Source: Geomonas diazotrophica
GTDB taxonomy: Bacteria > Desulfobacterota > Desulfuromonadia > Geobacterales > Geobacteraceae
Direction of reading: 5' to 3'
NCBI RefSeq assembly: GCF_018919385.1
Contig: NZ_JAHLMF010000002.1
Coordinates: 242,264-306,263, forward strand
DNA length: 64,000 nucleotides
Within the stretch, counting starts at the first letter, position 1; each line of letters starts with the position of its first letter. Positions 9,452-17,429 of the stretch are shown here, in pieces. The translations under genes were made by a program, and so were the position numbers. The notes below the pieces were generated by a model. That model saw nothing but the letters and a program-made list of their open reading frames with translations, was not told the origin of the DNA and did no database searches.

Positions 9452-11127
9452 CCGCCAACGTTTTCGCCCAGCGCCTTCCGGTACTCCCGCCGCAACCTTT
9501 CGACATCCCCTCCGTCGATGAAGTCCCACGGGAGGAGCTCCTCCGGCGCGATCTCCCGGTTCACCAGCGCCTCGGCATCGAGCTCCCACCCTCGAAGCGC
9601 TTCCTTCCAGCTCCCCAGCCGATCCGCCAGCACCATAAGCTCTGCCAGCCTGCGGTCGCCGCGTGACAAGAGCGCCTGCTGGAACGCCTCGCGCGGGCTT
9701 TCCATCTGCAGCTTCAGGTTGGAAAGCCGCCCCAGCTCCTTCTGCAGGAACTTCCATTTCTTCTCCAGCGACTTGACCGGTTCCATGGCGCACCACTGGA
9801 ATGGGGTGAACGGCTTTGGGATGAAAGGGTTCACCGAAAGCTGGATCTCTCCCAGGCGCCGGTTCTCCTTGGCCGCCGCCAGCACCCGCTCCCGGATCTT
9901 TTGCACCAGCGCCACCAGCTCCTCCAGGTCCTCCCCGGTCTCGGTCGGCAGGCCGATGATGAAGTACAGCTTCAGGTTCAGGATGTCGTGGCTCACCAGC
10001 ATGTCGCAGGCGGCCAGTATCTGCTCCTCGTCGATCCCCTTCTTGACCAGGTCCCGCAGCCGCTGCGATCCCCCCTCGGGCGCGAGCGCCACCGATTTCT
10101 GGCCGCTCGCCTTCAGCGCCTCGATCATGCGCCCGTCCAGGTGGTCGATGCGGAAGGAGGAGACCGAAAACCTCCCTCCGGCCGCGACGATGTCGCAGCA
10201 GAGCTCGCCGATGCCGGCGTAGTCGGAAACAGCCGCCGCCACCAGCCCGACCTTCCTTCCCTGGGCCACCCCCTCGAGCACCTCCTGGCGCACCAGTTCA
10301 GGCGACCGGGTCCGGTAGGGAAGGTAGATGAACCCGGCGGCGCAGAAGCGGCAGGCACGGGGGCAGCCGCGGGAGATCTCGACCAGGTGCATCCCCGAGA
10401 ACTCGGTGGCGTCCGTGTGAATCTCGGTGACGGTCGGGCGGCTGTCGGGATCGGGGTCCCAGACGCGGCGCACCCGGGGAGGAGCGCCGGGGGAGGGTCT
10501 GAAGGCGACCTGCCGCACCCCTTCATACTCCGGCTGGTAGAGCGAGGGGACGTAGATCCCGGGAAGCTGTGCCGCCTCGCGGAGCAGCTCCTCCCGCGAC
10601 GGCGCCCCCCGCTTCAGCAACTCCAGCAAGGGAGGGAGGGTCGGCTCCGCCTCGCCGATGCAGACCAGGTCGAGAAACGGGGCGACCGGCTCGGGGTTCA
10701 GAAAGAGCGCGGCTCCGCCGGCCACAACCAGCGGCTGCAGCGGGGAGCGTTGCGCCGCATAGGGTTCGATGCCGGCCAACCGGAAGATGGTGGGAAGGTT
10801 AAGGTAATCGCTTTCAAAGGAGATGGAAAAGGCGATCAGGTCGAACGAGGAAAGCGGGCGCTGACTCTCCAGCGACAGGAGCGTCCCCCGTGTCCTCTGC
10901 AGTTCCTCGAGCTCGTCACGGTCCGGCAGGTAGGCGCGATCGCAGCTGACCTCCGGCTGCGCGTTCAGCATGCCGTAGACGGCCTGGAAGCCGAGGTTGC
11001 TCATGGCGGAGTGATAGCGGTTAGGGTAGACCAGGCAGCAGGAGAGTCTTCCGCCGCTTTTGCCGCGCCCGGGGCCGCTCTCGCCGGCCAGAAGGGTCCG
11101 TTTTCTTTCGATGATCTTCCACGACAT
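9448..11127 (-). CDS. B12-binding-like radical SAM protein
   Basis: 559 aa from the ATG at 11127 (MSWKIIERK); the frame is open further upstream but runs through the neighbouring promoter region. N-terminal half (about 30-230) has the fold pattern of a cobalamin-binding-like domain without an obvious DxHxxG (VYPNRYHSAMSNLGFQAVYG, VVAGGAALFLNPEPVAPFLDLVCIGEAE). The radical SAM signature CPRACRFC lies near residues 254-261, followed by family core segments (SFRIDHLDG, SVALAPEGGSQRLR, LYFIIGLPTE, NPFIPKPFTPFQW). This matches the rSAM group often fused or adjacent to DUF2344 (TIGR03960-like); the DUF2344 part is absent here. Substrate unknown; a tRNA/rRNA- or cofactor-modifying role is possible. 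Confidence 0.85.
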   Translation of the reverse strand: MSWKIIERKRTLLAGESGPGRGKSGGRLSCCLVYPNRYHSAMSNLGFQAVYGMLNAQPEVSCDRAYLPDRDELEELQRTRGTLLSLESQRPLSSFDLIAFSISFESDYLNLPTIFRLAGIEPYAAQRSPLQPLVVAGGAALFLNPEPVAPFLDLVCIGEAEPTLPPLLELLKRGAPSREELLREAAQLPGIYVPSLYQPEYEGVRQVAFRPSPGAPPRVRRVWDPDPDSRPTVTEIHTDATEFSGMHLVEISRGCPRACRFCAAGFIYLPYRTRSPELVRQEVLEGVAQGRKVGLVAAAVSDYAGIGELCCDIVAAGGRFSVSSFRIDHLDGRMIEALKASGQKSVALAPEGGSQRLRDLVKKGIDEEQILAACDMLVSHDILNLKLYFIIGLPTETGEDLEELVALVQKIRERVLAAAKENRRLGEIQLSVNPFIPKPFTPFQWCAMEPVKSLEKKWKFLQKELGRLSNLKLQMESPREAFQQALLSRGDRRLAELMVLADRLGSWKEALRGWELDAEALVNREIAPEELLPWDFIDGGDVERLRREYRKALGENVGG

Positions 11128-11189
11128 TGCGCCAAAGTAGCATCTTTGGTCATCCCTTTGGAACAAAAAAGAAGCCGGCGGGAGTGCCC

Positions 11190-11217
11190 TTGACAGCCAA
11201 CCGGGCAAATGTACACT
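11190..11217 (+). promoter_or_regulatory. Sigma-70 promoter of the carrier-protein operon
   Basis: TTGACA at 11190-11195, 16-nt spacer, TACACT at 11212-11217. It gives an untranslated leader of about 140 nt before the carrier protein. It is the only good promoter before six tightly packed genes. Confidence 0.75.
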
Positions 11218-11364
11218 AGGGTGCGTGCCAAAGATTACAATTTTGTCATTATACCCAACCAACCATTCATCGCCGCGGCGGAGCCAGCCTTGGACAAGGC
11301 TCAAGCAGTCCGCTCCTGCGCCGATAGTGCCGGCGTTCCGCCACCCTTGATTCAGGAGGATGAG

Positions 11365-11622
11365 ATGACCGATTACACCGATACCATCAGGTCGTTCATA
11401 GAAAACGAGATGGCTGCCCCCGGTACCAAAGTCACCCTCTCCCCTTCCGACTCCCTCATAGACAAGGGGATTGTAGATTCCCTCGGGGTGCAAAGACTGA
11501 TCGCGTACCTGGAAAAGGAATTCGGCGTGCAAATCGCGGACACGGAAATCGTTCCGGAGCATTTCGAGACCATATCGGCGGTGGCGGAGTTCATCAACTT
11601 CAAGCTGGGCGCCAAGGGATAG
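11365..11622 (+). CDS. Acyl/peptidyl carrier protein
   Basis: 85 aa. The phosphopantetheine attachment Ser is in GIVDSLGVQRLI (Ser39), inside the canonical DSL motif, with the four-helix carrier-protein pattern (DTIRSFIENEM ... LIAYLEKEFGVQI ... ETISAVAEFINFKL). AGGAGG lies upstream of the ATG at 11365; the frame is open further upstream but without features. It is not a housekeeping AcpP (which has a more acidic helix II); the LGV after Ser is common in freestanding carrier proteins of NRPS-like pathways. It is the first gene of an operon that also encodes an adenylation enzyme and a dehydrogenase and is probably loaded by that enzyme. Confidence 0.9.
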   Translation: MTDYTDTIRSFIENEMAAPGTKVTLSPSDSLIDKGIVDSLGVQRLIAYLEKEFGVQIADTEIVPEHFETISAVAEFINFKLGAKG

Positions 11623-11638
11623 CCGGCCCGGAGGAACC

Positions 11639-12289
11639 ATGCTTCAGTACTGCAAGATGAGGCTGGTGCAGGCCCGTGAGATGTTGCTGGTCGCCGGGTG
11701 GCGCACCCTGCTGAGGGACATCGTGTATCTGAACCGGGTAGCGGTGCCGGTGGAAATCCCGCTCGACTCCCTCCGCCCGGTGACGGATTTCACCCGTCCC
11801 CCCGACGAAGCCGTCTTGGAACTGAGCGCGGAACTCCTCGGGGAACGGCGCCTGGTGTACCGGTTCCGGAGCAGGTACCTGAAGGCGCTCACCTACCTCG
11901 GCAAGGGGTACCGCGGTTTCGCCCTGGTAAAGGGGAACACCGTGGCGGGAGACATCTGGTGCGCCGACCACCGGCAAGGGGGGCGCGGCTGCAACCATCC
12001 CGACGAGCGGTGGTTGGGGATCGAGTGCCGCCCCGGGGAGGCCTACACCTTCGACATGTTCGTCGATCCGGCGCACCGCGGGGGGAACCTGGCAGCGGCA
12101 CTGCAAAACGGCGCGCTGCACCTGCTGAAAAAGCGGGGGATCACCAAGGCCTACGGTTTCTTCTGGGCCGACAACGTCCCGGCGCTCTGGGTGCACCGGA
12201 CCCTGCGATGGCGTGAACTGCAGCGAGTCAGGGCGACCCGCCTGCTGCTGTCGAGGAAGCTGCACGTAACCTGCCACGGTGCAGCCTAG
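11639..12289 (+). CDS. GNAT-family acyltransferase
   Basis: 216 aa. The acyl-donor-binding motif A is visible as FDMFVDPAHRGGNLAAAL (R/Q-x-x-G-x-G/A type, here RGGNLA), followed by KKRGITKAYGFFWADNVPALWVHRTLRW, typical of GNAT motif B with the Asn and Trp/His substrate region. The first about 100 residues are variable. GGAGG lies upstream, 16 bp after the carrier-protein stop. In this setting it could release a carrier-bound acyl group onto an amine or N-acylate an intermediate; this is inference. Cytosolic. Confidence 0.8.
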   Translation: MLQYCKMRLVQAREMLLVAGWRTLLRDIVYLNRVAVPVEIPLDSLRPVTDFTRPPDEAVLELSAELLGERRLVYRFRSRYLKALTYLGKGYRGFALVKGNTVAGDIWCADHRQGGRGCNHPDERWLGIECRPGEAYTFDMFVDPAHRGGNLAAALQNGALHLLKKRGITKAYGFFWADNVPALWVHRTLRWRELQRVRATRLLLSRKLHVTCHGAA

Positions 12290-12315
12290 GGCGCGCCACG
12301 CGCAAAGGAGCCACC

Positions 12316-13302
12316 ATGAACAGCAAAGAGATCCCGATGGTGCCCAACAGAAAAGCGTCCCTCCCCAGGGTGTACGGGGATACCCCCTCCTTCCTCGGGG
12401 TCCCGGTGATCGATGCCCGCAACCTCCCCGCCGGCTGCGACGTCATCGTGGCGGGTGTCCCCTGGGAGGGGACGGTGACCTGGGGCTCCTTCAGCAGTTG
12501 CGAGCTCGCACCGCGCAGCATCAGGCACGCCTCGGCGCGCTACGGGGGCTTCCTCCCCGAGTACGAGATCGACCTGTTCGACCACCTGCAGTTGGGGGAC
12601 ATGGGTGACATCCCGGTCAACCCGAACGACCCCGCCGAGACCATGGCCAACGTGCACAAGGCGATGCTGGAGGTGTACCGCAGCCAAAGCATCCCCTTCG
12701 TGCTGGGGGGCGACCATTCCTTCACCCCCGAAATAGTGAGGGCGCTCGGCGAGGCGGGCGAAGGCGAGATCGGCGTGATCCACTTCGACGCCCACCTCGA
12801 CAACGCCAAGTCCTTCGGTGCCGACATGTTCCCGCGCTGCGGCCCGTTGCATCGCATCGTGCAGCTTCCCCGGGTGCGCAAGGAGAGCATCGTCCACTTG
12901 GGGATCAGGGGGCCACGTAACTCTCCGGCACAGTACGAGTATGCCCGCAGCATGGGTGCGCGCATCTTCACCACCAAGGAGATCCGGGAACGGGGGATGG
13001 TGGCGGTCACCGAAGAGGCGATAGCGATCGCCCACCAAAAGACAAAGCATGTCTTCGTGACCATCTGCAGCGACTGCATCGACGCCGGGTACAACCCGGG
13101 GGGCCCCGCCGACTTCAACGGGCTCCTTCCCACCGAGCTGCTCCCCGCGCTGCAGACCATCGGGTGCTCGGGCATCGACGGGCTCGATTTCGTCGAGGTC
13201 TACCCGGGGCAGGACCCTCAGGGGTACTCCTCGCACCTGGCCGCCTGGGCCATGATCTACGCCCTCTCGGGGGTGGCGCAGCGCAAGAGGGACCAGGGGT
13301 GA
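12316..13302 (+). CDS. Ureohydrolase (arginase/agmatinase) family protein with altered metal site
   Basis: 328 aa, normal length for the agmatinase-like branch. Three metal-site segments are visible: GGDHS (His about 134), DAHLD (Asp158, His160, Asp162) and, where the family has SxDxD(C)xD(A)G, the sequence TICSDCIDAGYNPG at about 249-262. Aligned by eye to SIDIDCVDAG-type members, the first bridging Asp of SxDxD is Cys251 here and the second Asp is kept (Asp253). The family hydrolyses guanidino compounds to an amine plus urea with two Mn or Ni ions; the substitution may change metal choice or abolish hydrolysis. AAGGAG precedes the ATG. Its place between a GNAT and a dehydrogenase suggests action on a guanidino amino acid or its product, which is inference. 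Confidence 0.85.
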   Translation: MNSKEIPMVPNRKASLPRVYGDTPSFLGVPVIDARNLPAGCDVIVAGVPWEGTVTWGSFSSCELAPRSIRHASARYGGFLPEYEIDLFDHLQLGDMGDIPVNPNDPAETMANVHKAMLEVYRSQSIPFVLGGDHSFTPEIVRALGEAGEGEIGVIHFDAHLDNAKSFGADMFPRCGPLHRIVQLPRVRKESIVHLGIRGPRNSPAQYEYARSMGARIFTTKEIRERGMVAVTEEAIAIAHQKTKHVFVTICSDCIDAGYNPGGPADFNGLLPTELLPALQTIGCSGIDGLDFVEVYPGQDPQGYSSHLAAWAMIYALSGVAQRKRDQG

Positions 13303-13322
13303 CCGTGCGGGAGGAGAACGAC

Positions 13323-13979
13323 ATGTTCAGGGACCTCCAGGACTTCTGGCATTTCTCCAGGCCTTACCGCCTGTTCCAGCGCGTGGCCGGCCTGAGCCAC
13401 GACCTGCTGGACCGGGACCACGACCTGTCGCCGCCGGCCCGCAAAGCCATGGAACAGCTGAACCGGAAACGGGTTGCCTGCCAGCTCAGGATAGCCGCCC
13501 TCGATCTTCCCTCCTACGCCCGGTGCGACAGATGTCAGGGTGCCTGCTGCAGGGAGCCGGCCGAACGTTACTTCACCGCCATCGATTACTGGCTGCGGCG
13601 CCATACCGGCTCCAGGGTCGCCGCGTACGCCGGACAGGGCGCCCCCCCGTTGGCGGCATACCTGCGGATACGGCTGGGCGCGGCATGGCGGCGGCTCGAA
13701 CCGGCGCCCCCTGACGAGTCCGCGGCACAAACTCCCGCGGTCCGCTGCGCTCATCTCGGCCCGCGGGGATGCCTCCTTCCCCATGCGGAACGCCCCCTGA
13801 GGTGCCTGATCTATGCCTGCGGGGAACTGAAAAGCTCGCTGGACGAGCAGGCGCGGAAGCGCTATATCGCGGCGATTAAGGAACTGCAGCAGATCTCTAT
13901 CGGCACATTCAACGTGCTGAAGCAGGAGGCGGGTCTCCCTTCCCACTACGGCATCGCCTCCCTCCTTTTCACACTGTGA
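13323..13979 (+). CDS. CxxCxxxCC (YkgJ-like) metal-binding protein
   Basis: 218 aa from the ATG at 13323 (GGGAGGAG 7 nt upstream); an in-frame GTG upstream is possible. Cysteines cluster as CDRCQGACC near residue 68 and RCAHLGPRGCLL and RCLIYACG further on, the pattern of the PF03692-type CxxCxxCC proteins that bind Zn or an Fe-S cluster. The rest is helical (YIAAIKELQQISIGTFNVLKQ). It may be a maturation or electron-transfer helper for the flavoprotein downstream. The gap to the previous gene is 20 bp, so it is in the same operon. Substrate and cofactor unknown. Confidence 0.7.
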   Translation: MFRDLQDFWHFSRPYRLFQRVAGLSHDLLDRDHDLSPPARKAMEQLNRKRVACQLRIAALDLPSYARCDRCQGACCREPAERYFTAIDYWLRRHTGSRVAAYAGQGAPPLAAYLRIRLGAAWRRLEPAPPDESAAQTPAVRCAHLGPRGCLLPHAERPLRCLIYACGELKSSLDEQARKRYIAAIKELQQISIGTFNVLKQEAGLPSHYGIASLLFTL

Positions 13980-14006
13980 GGCCGCTGCCGGCCCCGCGAG
14001 GCGCAC

Positions 14007-15155
14007 ATGGACGCAACCACCTTCACAGCCGAACAGGATAAGTTCAGGGAGATGGCGATGGAATTCGCCCGGCGCGACCTGAACCCGGGGGCCAAGGAGC
14101 GGGAAAAGCTGGGGAAATTCTTCGAGGAGGGATGGCGCAAGTGCGCCGAGTTCGGCATCCCCGGCATCACCATGCCCGAGGAGTACGGCGGGCTCGGCCT
14201 CGACACCATGACCGCCGTCGCCACCATGGAGGGGCTCGGCTATGCCTGCCGTGACAGCGGCCTCCTCTTCTCCCTCAACTCCCATATCTGGACCTGCGAA
14301 TCCCCCATCAACCGTTTCGGGACGCCGGGGCAGAGACGGCGGTACCTCCCCGGGCTCATTTCAGGAGAGCTCAAGGGGGGGCACGCCATGACCGAGCCGG
14401 AGGCTGGTTCGGACGCCTTCAGCATGCGCTGCCGGGCCGAGAAGCGTGGGGACCGCTACCTGCTCAACGGCTCCAAAACCTTCATCACCAACGCGCCGAT
14501 CGCCGACCTCCTGCTGGTCTTCGCGGTGACCGACGGCAGCAAGGGGTTCGCCGGGATCTCCGCCTTCATCGTGGAGAAGGGGTTCCCCGGGTTTTCCGCG
14601 GGACGCCCCCTCGAGACCATGGGGCTCAGGACCTGCCCCCTGGGGGAGGTCTTCCTGGAGGATTGCGAGGTCCCCGAGGAGAACCGGCTCGGTGCGGAGG
14701 GGAGCGGCGCCGCCATCTTCAATTCGGAGATGGAGTGGGAGCGAAGCTGCCTGTTCGCGGCCCACCTGGGGGCCATGGAAAAGATCCTCGAGGAGTGCGT
14801 GGAGTACGCCCGGCAACGGCACCAGTTCGGCCGTGCGATCGGGAAATGCCAGTCGGTCTCGCACAAGATAGCCGACATGAAGCTGCGCACCGAGCTTTCC
14901 CGCCTCATGCTGCACCGCGTGGCCGGGTTGAAGAGCGCCGGCCGGCGGGCCCCCTTGGAGTCGGCCATGGCCAAGCTCTTCATCAGCGAGAGCTACGTGC
15001 AAAACGCCGGCGACGCCCTGCAGATACACGGAGCCTACGGCTACTCGACCGAGTTCGACTTCGAGCGCAACCTGCGCGACGCCATCGCAGGGAAGATCTA
15101 CTCGGGCACCTCCGAGATCCAGAGGAACATCATCGCCAGCTTCCTGGGGCTCTAG
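14007..15155 (+). CDS. Acyl-CoA dehydrogenase-like flavoprotein, possibly acting on carrier-bound aminoacyl groups
   Basis: 382 aa, full length. FAD/substrate motifs are present: AMTEPEAGSDA, NGSKTFITNAPIAD, RQRHQFGRAIG, QIHGAYGYSTEFDFERNLRDA. The usual C-terminal catalytic Glu of short/medium-chain enzymes (IYEGTS) is Ser366 (IYSGTSEIQR). A Glu is kept at 245 in EMEWERSCLF, the position used as base by isovaleryl-CoA dehydrogenase and by prolyl-carrier-protein dehydrogenases of the PltE/CloN3 group. Next to a carrier protein and an adenylation enzyme this makes an alpha,beta-oxidation of a carrier-bound amino acid plausible. The gene is 27 bp after the previous one; GAGG precedes the start. 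Confidence 0.88.
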   Translation: MDATTFTAEQDKFREMAMEFARRDLNPGAKEREKLGKFFEEGWRKCAEFGIPGITMPEEYGGLGLDTMTAVATMEGLGYACRDSGLLFSLNSHIWTCESPINRFGTPGQRRRYLPGLISGELKGGHAMTEPEAGSDAFSMRCRAEKRGDRYLLNGSKTFITNAPIADLLLVFAVTDGSKGFAGISAFIVEKGFPGFSAGRPLETMGLRTCPLGEVFLEDCEVPEENRLGAEGSGAAIFNSEMEWERSCLFAAHLGAMEKILEECVEYARQRHQFGRAIGKCQSVSHKIADMKLRTELSRLMLHRVAGLKSAGRRAPLESAMAKLFISESYVQNAGDALQIHGAYGYSTEFDFERNLRDAIAGKIYSGTSEIQRNIIASFLGL

Positions 15156-15175
15156 AGCCCGAGAGGAGGGACGCC

Positions 15176-16747
15176 ATGTACCTGCTGCAGCAGCTTTTGA
15201 CCCAAAGCGCGGCGGCCTTCCCGCAACGGCAGGCGGTGCTCTTCAAGGACCGGGCACTCTCGTATCGGGAGTTGGAGGAGACGAGCAACCGGCTGGCGGC
15301 GCTGCTTATGGCCCACGGCGTCAGGCGCGGCGACCGGGTGGGCATCCTCTTGAACAAGTCGATCGAGTGCATCGTGGCCCTGTTCGCCATCCTCAAGGCA
15401 GGCGGAATCTACGTGCCGCTCGACCCCGCCTCCCCCGCGCCGCGCCTTTGCTCCATCATCAACCATTGCGGCATCAGGCTCGCCATCGCCTCTGCGCAGC
15501 AGCTGGAGCGGCTGCTTTCTGAGACCGATCAAGGGTTGAGGCTGGAAAAGGCGGTAGTGACCGCCCCCACCGGCGGAATCCCAGGGGTGGAGGTGATCGA
15601 CTGGAAAAACCTGGAGCGGCAGACGGGCACCCCCCTTCGCCCCCAGGTCTGCGGCGCCTCCCCCGCCTACATCCTGCACACCTCCGGCTCCACCGGCTCC
15701 CCCAAGGGGGTGGTCATCTCCCACCTGAACGCCCTCACCTTCGTCAACATGGCCACCGAGTTCTTCGCCATAGGGGGCGGGGACCGCATCGCGAACCACG
15801 CGCCGCTGCACTTCGACCTCTCCATCTTCGACATCTTCTGCGCCATGAGGGGGGGCGCCACGGTGGTGCTGGTACCGGAGGCGCTCTCCGCGTTCCCGGT
15901 GCGCCTCGCCGAGTTCCTGCATCGCGAGGAGATCACGGTATGGAACTCGGTGGCGTCGGTGCTGACCAAGCTCGCCGACCAGGGGGCCCTGGACCGGCTC
16001 ACCCTCCCGAAACTCCGCCTGGTGCATTTCTCGGGCGATCTCATGCCGGTCAAGTACCTGAAGGTCCTGAAACGCTTCATGCCCGCCGCCTCCTTCTACA
16101 ACATCTACGGCCAGACCGAGGCCAACTCCTCCCTCTTTTTCCGGGTGCCGGATGAACTCCCCCAGGACGCCTGGAAGATACCGATCGGGACCCCCTTCCC
16201 AAACTTCGAGGTGTTCGCCATCGACGAGGCGGGAGAGCTGGTGACCGAGCCGGGGCGCGAGGGGGAGCTGCACATCTTGAGCGCCACGGTGGCGCTTGGA
16301 TACTGGAACGATCCCGTACGCACCGCCGCCCACTTCACCCCCGACCCCCGCAACCCCTCCAGTCACGCCAGGGTCTACCGGACCGGCGACGTGGTGCGCC
16401 TGGACGGCGATGGAAACTTCGTCTTCGCCGGGCGCAAGGACCACATGGTGAAGAGCAAGGGCTTCCGGGTGGAGCTGGACGAGATCGAGGTCGTCCTCAA
16501 CAGCCACCCCGAAATCAGGCAGGCGGCGGTGATCGCCATTCCGGACGAGCTCACCGGCAGCCGCATCGTAGCCTACGTCTCCCACGTCGAGGGTGCCGTC
16601 CCGGAAGCGGCCGAGCTCCTCGGACTGTGCGGTGCCCACCTCCCCAAGTACATGATTCCCGAAAGGATTATCTGCCGCCCGGCTCTCCCGGTCACCTCCA
16701 ACAGCAAGATCGACCGCAAGGCCCTGGAGCGCGAATTCACCCCCTGA
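15176..16747 (+). CDS. Freestanding amino-acid adenylation enzyme (NRPS A-domain)
   Basis: 523 aa from the ATG at 15176 (GAGGAGGG 7 nt upstream). Core motifs in order: TYxEL-like LSYRELEETSNRLAA, LKAGGIYVPLDP, A3 [13 protein letters not shown]4 HFDLSIFDIF, A5 IYGQTEANSS, A7 YRTGDVVR, A8 GRKDHMVKSKGFRVELDEIE and A10 NSKIDRK with the catalytic Lys. The Asp in FDLS is the residue that binds an amino group (Asp235 of GrsA), so an amino acid, not a plain fatty acid, is likely activated. A by-eye specificity code (D-L-F-?-H-S-I-S-S-K) fits no code I know. It would load the carrier protein at 11365. Last gene of the operon. Confidence 0.9.
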   Translation: MYLLQQLLTQSAAAFPQRQAVLFKDRALSYRELEETSNRLAALLMAHGVRRGDRVGILLNKSIECIVALFAILKAGGIYVPLDPASPAPRLCSIINHCGIRLAIASAQQLERLLSETDQGLRLEKAVVTAPTGGIPGVEVIDWKNLERQTGTPLRPQVCGASPAYILHTSGSTGSPKGVVISHLNALTFVNMATEFFAIGGGDRIANHAPLHFDLSIFDIFCAMRGGATVVLVPEALSAFPVRLAEFLHREEITVWNSVASVLTKLADQGALDRLTLPKLRLVHFSGDLMPVKYLKVLKRFMPAASFYNIYGQTEANSSLFFRVPDELPQDAWKIPIGTPFPNFEVFAIDEAGELVTEPGREGELHILSATVALGYWNDPVRTAAHFTPDPRNPSSHARVYRTGDVVRLDGDGNFVFAGRKDHMVKSKGFRVELDEIEVVLNSHPEIRQAAVIAIPDELTGSRIVAYVSHVEGAVPEAAELLGLCGAHLPKYMIPERIICRPALPVTSNSKIDRKALEREFTP

Positions 16748-16810
16748 CCCCGCCTCAATCCCCCCCGGCACCCGTATACGGGAAACCCCAACTAATGAAA
16801 GTTCAATTAG

Positions 16811-16839
16811 TTGTTTTTACTGCACAAATCTGCTATGGT
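16811..16839 (+). promoter_or_regulatory. Sigma-70 promoter of the purine salvage pair
   Basis: TTGTTT at 16811-16816, 17-nt spacer, TATGGT at 16834-16839, 36 bp before the phosphoribosyltransferase ATG. Confidence 0.65.
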
Positions 16840-16875
16840 TCGGCGGCTTTAAACAAATGTTCCGAAGGAGCGGAA

Positions 16876-17427
16876 ATGGTACTCAAGGACATGGAGGACA
16901 TTCGCCAGAAAGCGGATTGTCTGAGGTCGGAGCAGGAAGTCGAGGAGGCGCTGTCACGCATGGCGCAGGAAATCGCGGAGCGCCTGGCGGGGAGTAACCC
17001 GATCGCGTACTGCATCATGAACGGCGGGCTGTTCGTGACCGGCAAACTGGTGGACAAGCTCCCCTTTGCCCTCGAGCTGGATTACCTCCATGCCACCCGT
17101 TACGGCGCGGAGATGTTCGGCGGCAACCTGCTCTGGAAGGTGAAACCGGAACGCTCCCTGAAGGGACGCACGGTGCTGCTCATCGACGACATCCTCGACG
17201 AGGGGGTGACGCTGGCCGAGATCACCAAGTTCTGCCGGGAGGAAGGTGCGGCCGAGGTGTACACCGCCGTCCTGGTCGACAAGATCCATGACCGAAAGGC
17301 CCCCGGCGCCAAGGCCGACTTCGTCGGGCTCGAGGTCGAAGACCGCTTCCTGTTCGGCTGCGGCATGGACATCGCAGGATACTGGCGCAATCTGCCCGCA
17401 CTCTACGCAATGAAGGAGCAAAACTAG
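16876..17427 (+). CDS. hpt: Hypoxanthine/guanine-type phosphoribosyltransferase
   Basis: 183 aa from the ATG at 16876 (AAGGAG 9 nt upstream). The PRPP loop is TVLLIDDILDEGVTL (about 98-112), with the type I PRTase hood and the Lys/Asp base contact KADFVGLEVEDRFLFGCGMD typical of hypoxanthine-guanine enzymes. It converts a 6-oxopurine plus PRPP to the nucleotide in the cytosol. The frame is open upstream but through the promoter. Its stop is 2 bp from the permease start, so uptake and trapping of purine bases are co-expressed. Whether xanthine is also accepted cannot be told. Confidence 0.88.
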   Translation: MVLKDMEDIRQKADCLRSEQEVEEALSRMAQEIAERLAGSNPIAYCIMNGGLFVTGKLVDKLPFALELDYLHATRYGAEMFGGNLLWKVKPERSLKGRTVLLIDDILDEGVTLAEITKFCREEGAAEVYTAVLVDKIHDRKAPGAKADFVGLEVEDRFLFGCGMDIAGYWRNLPALYAMKEQN

Positions 17428-17429
17428 CA

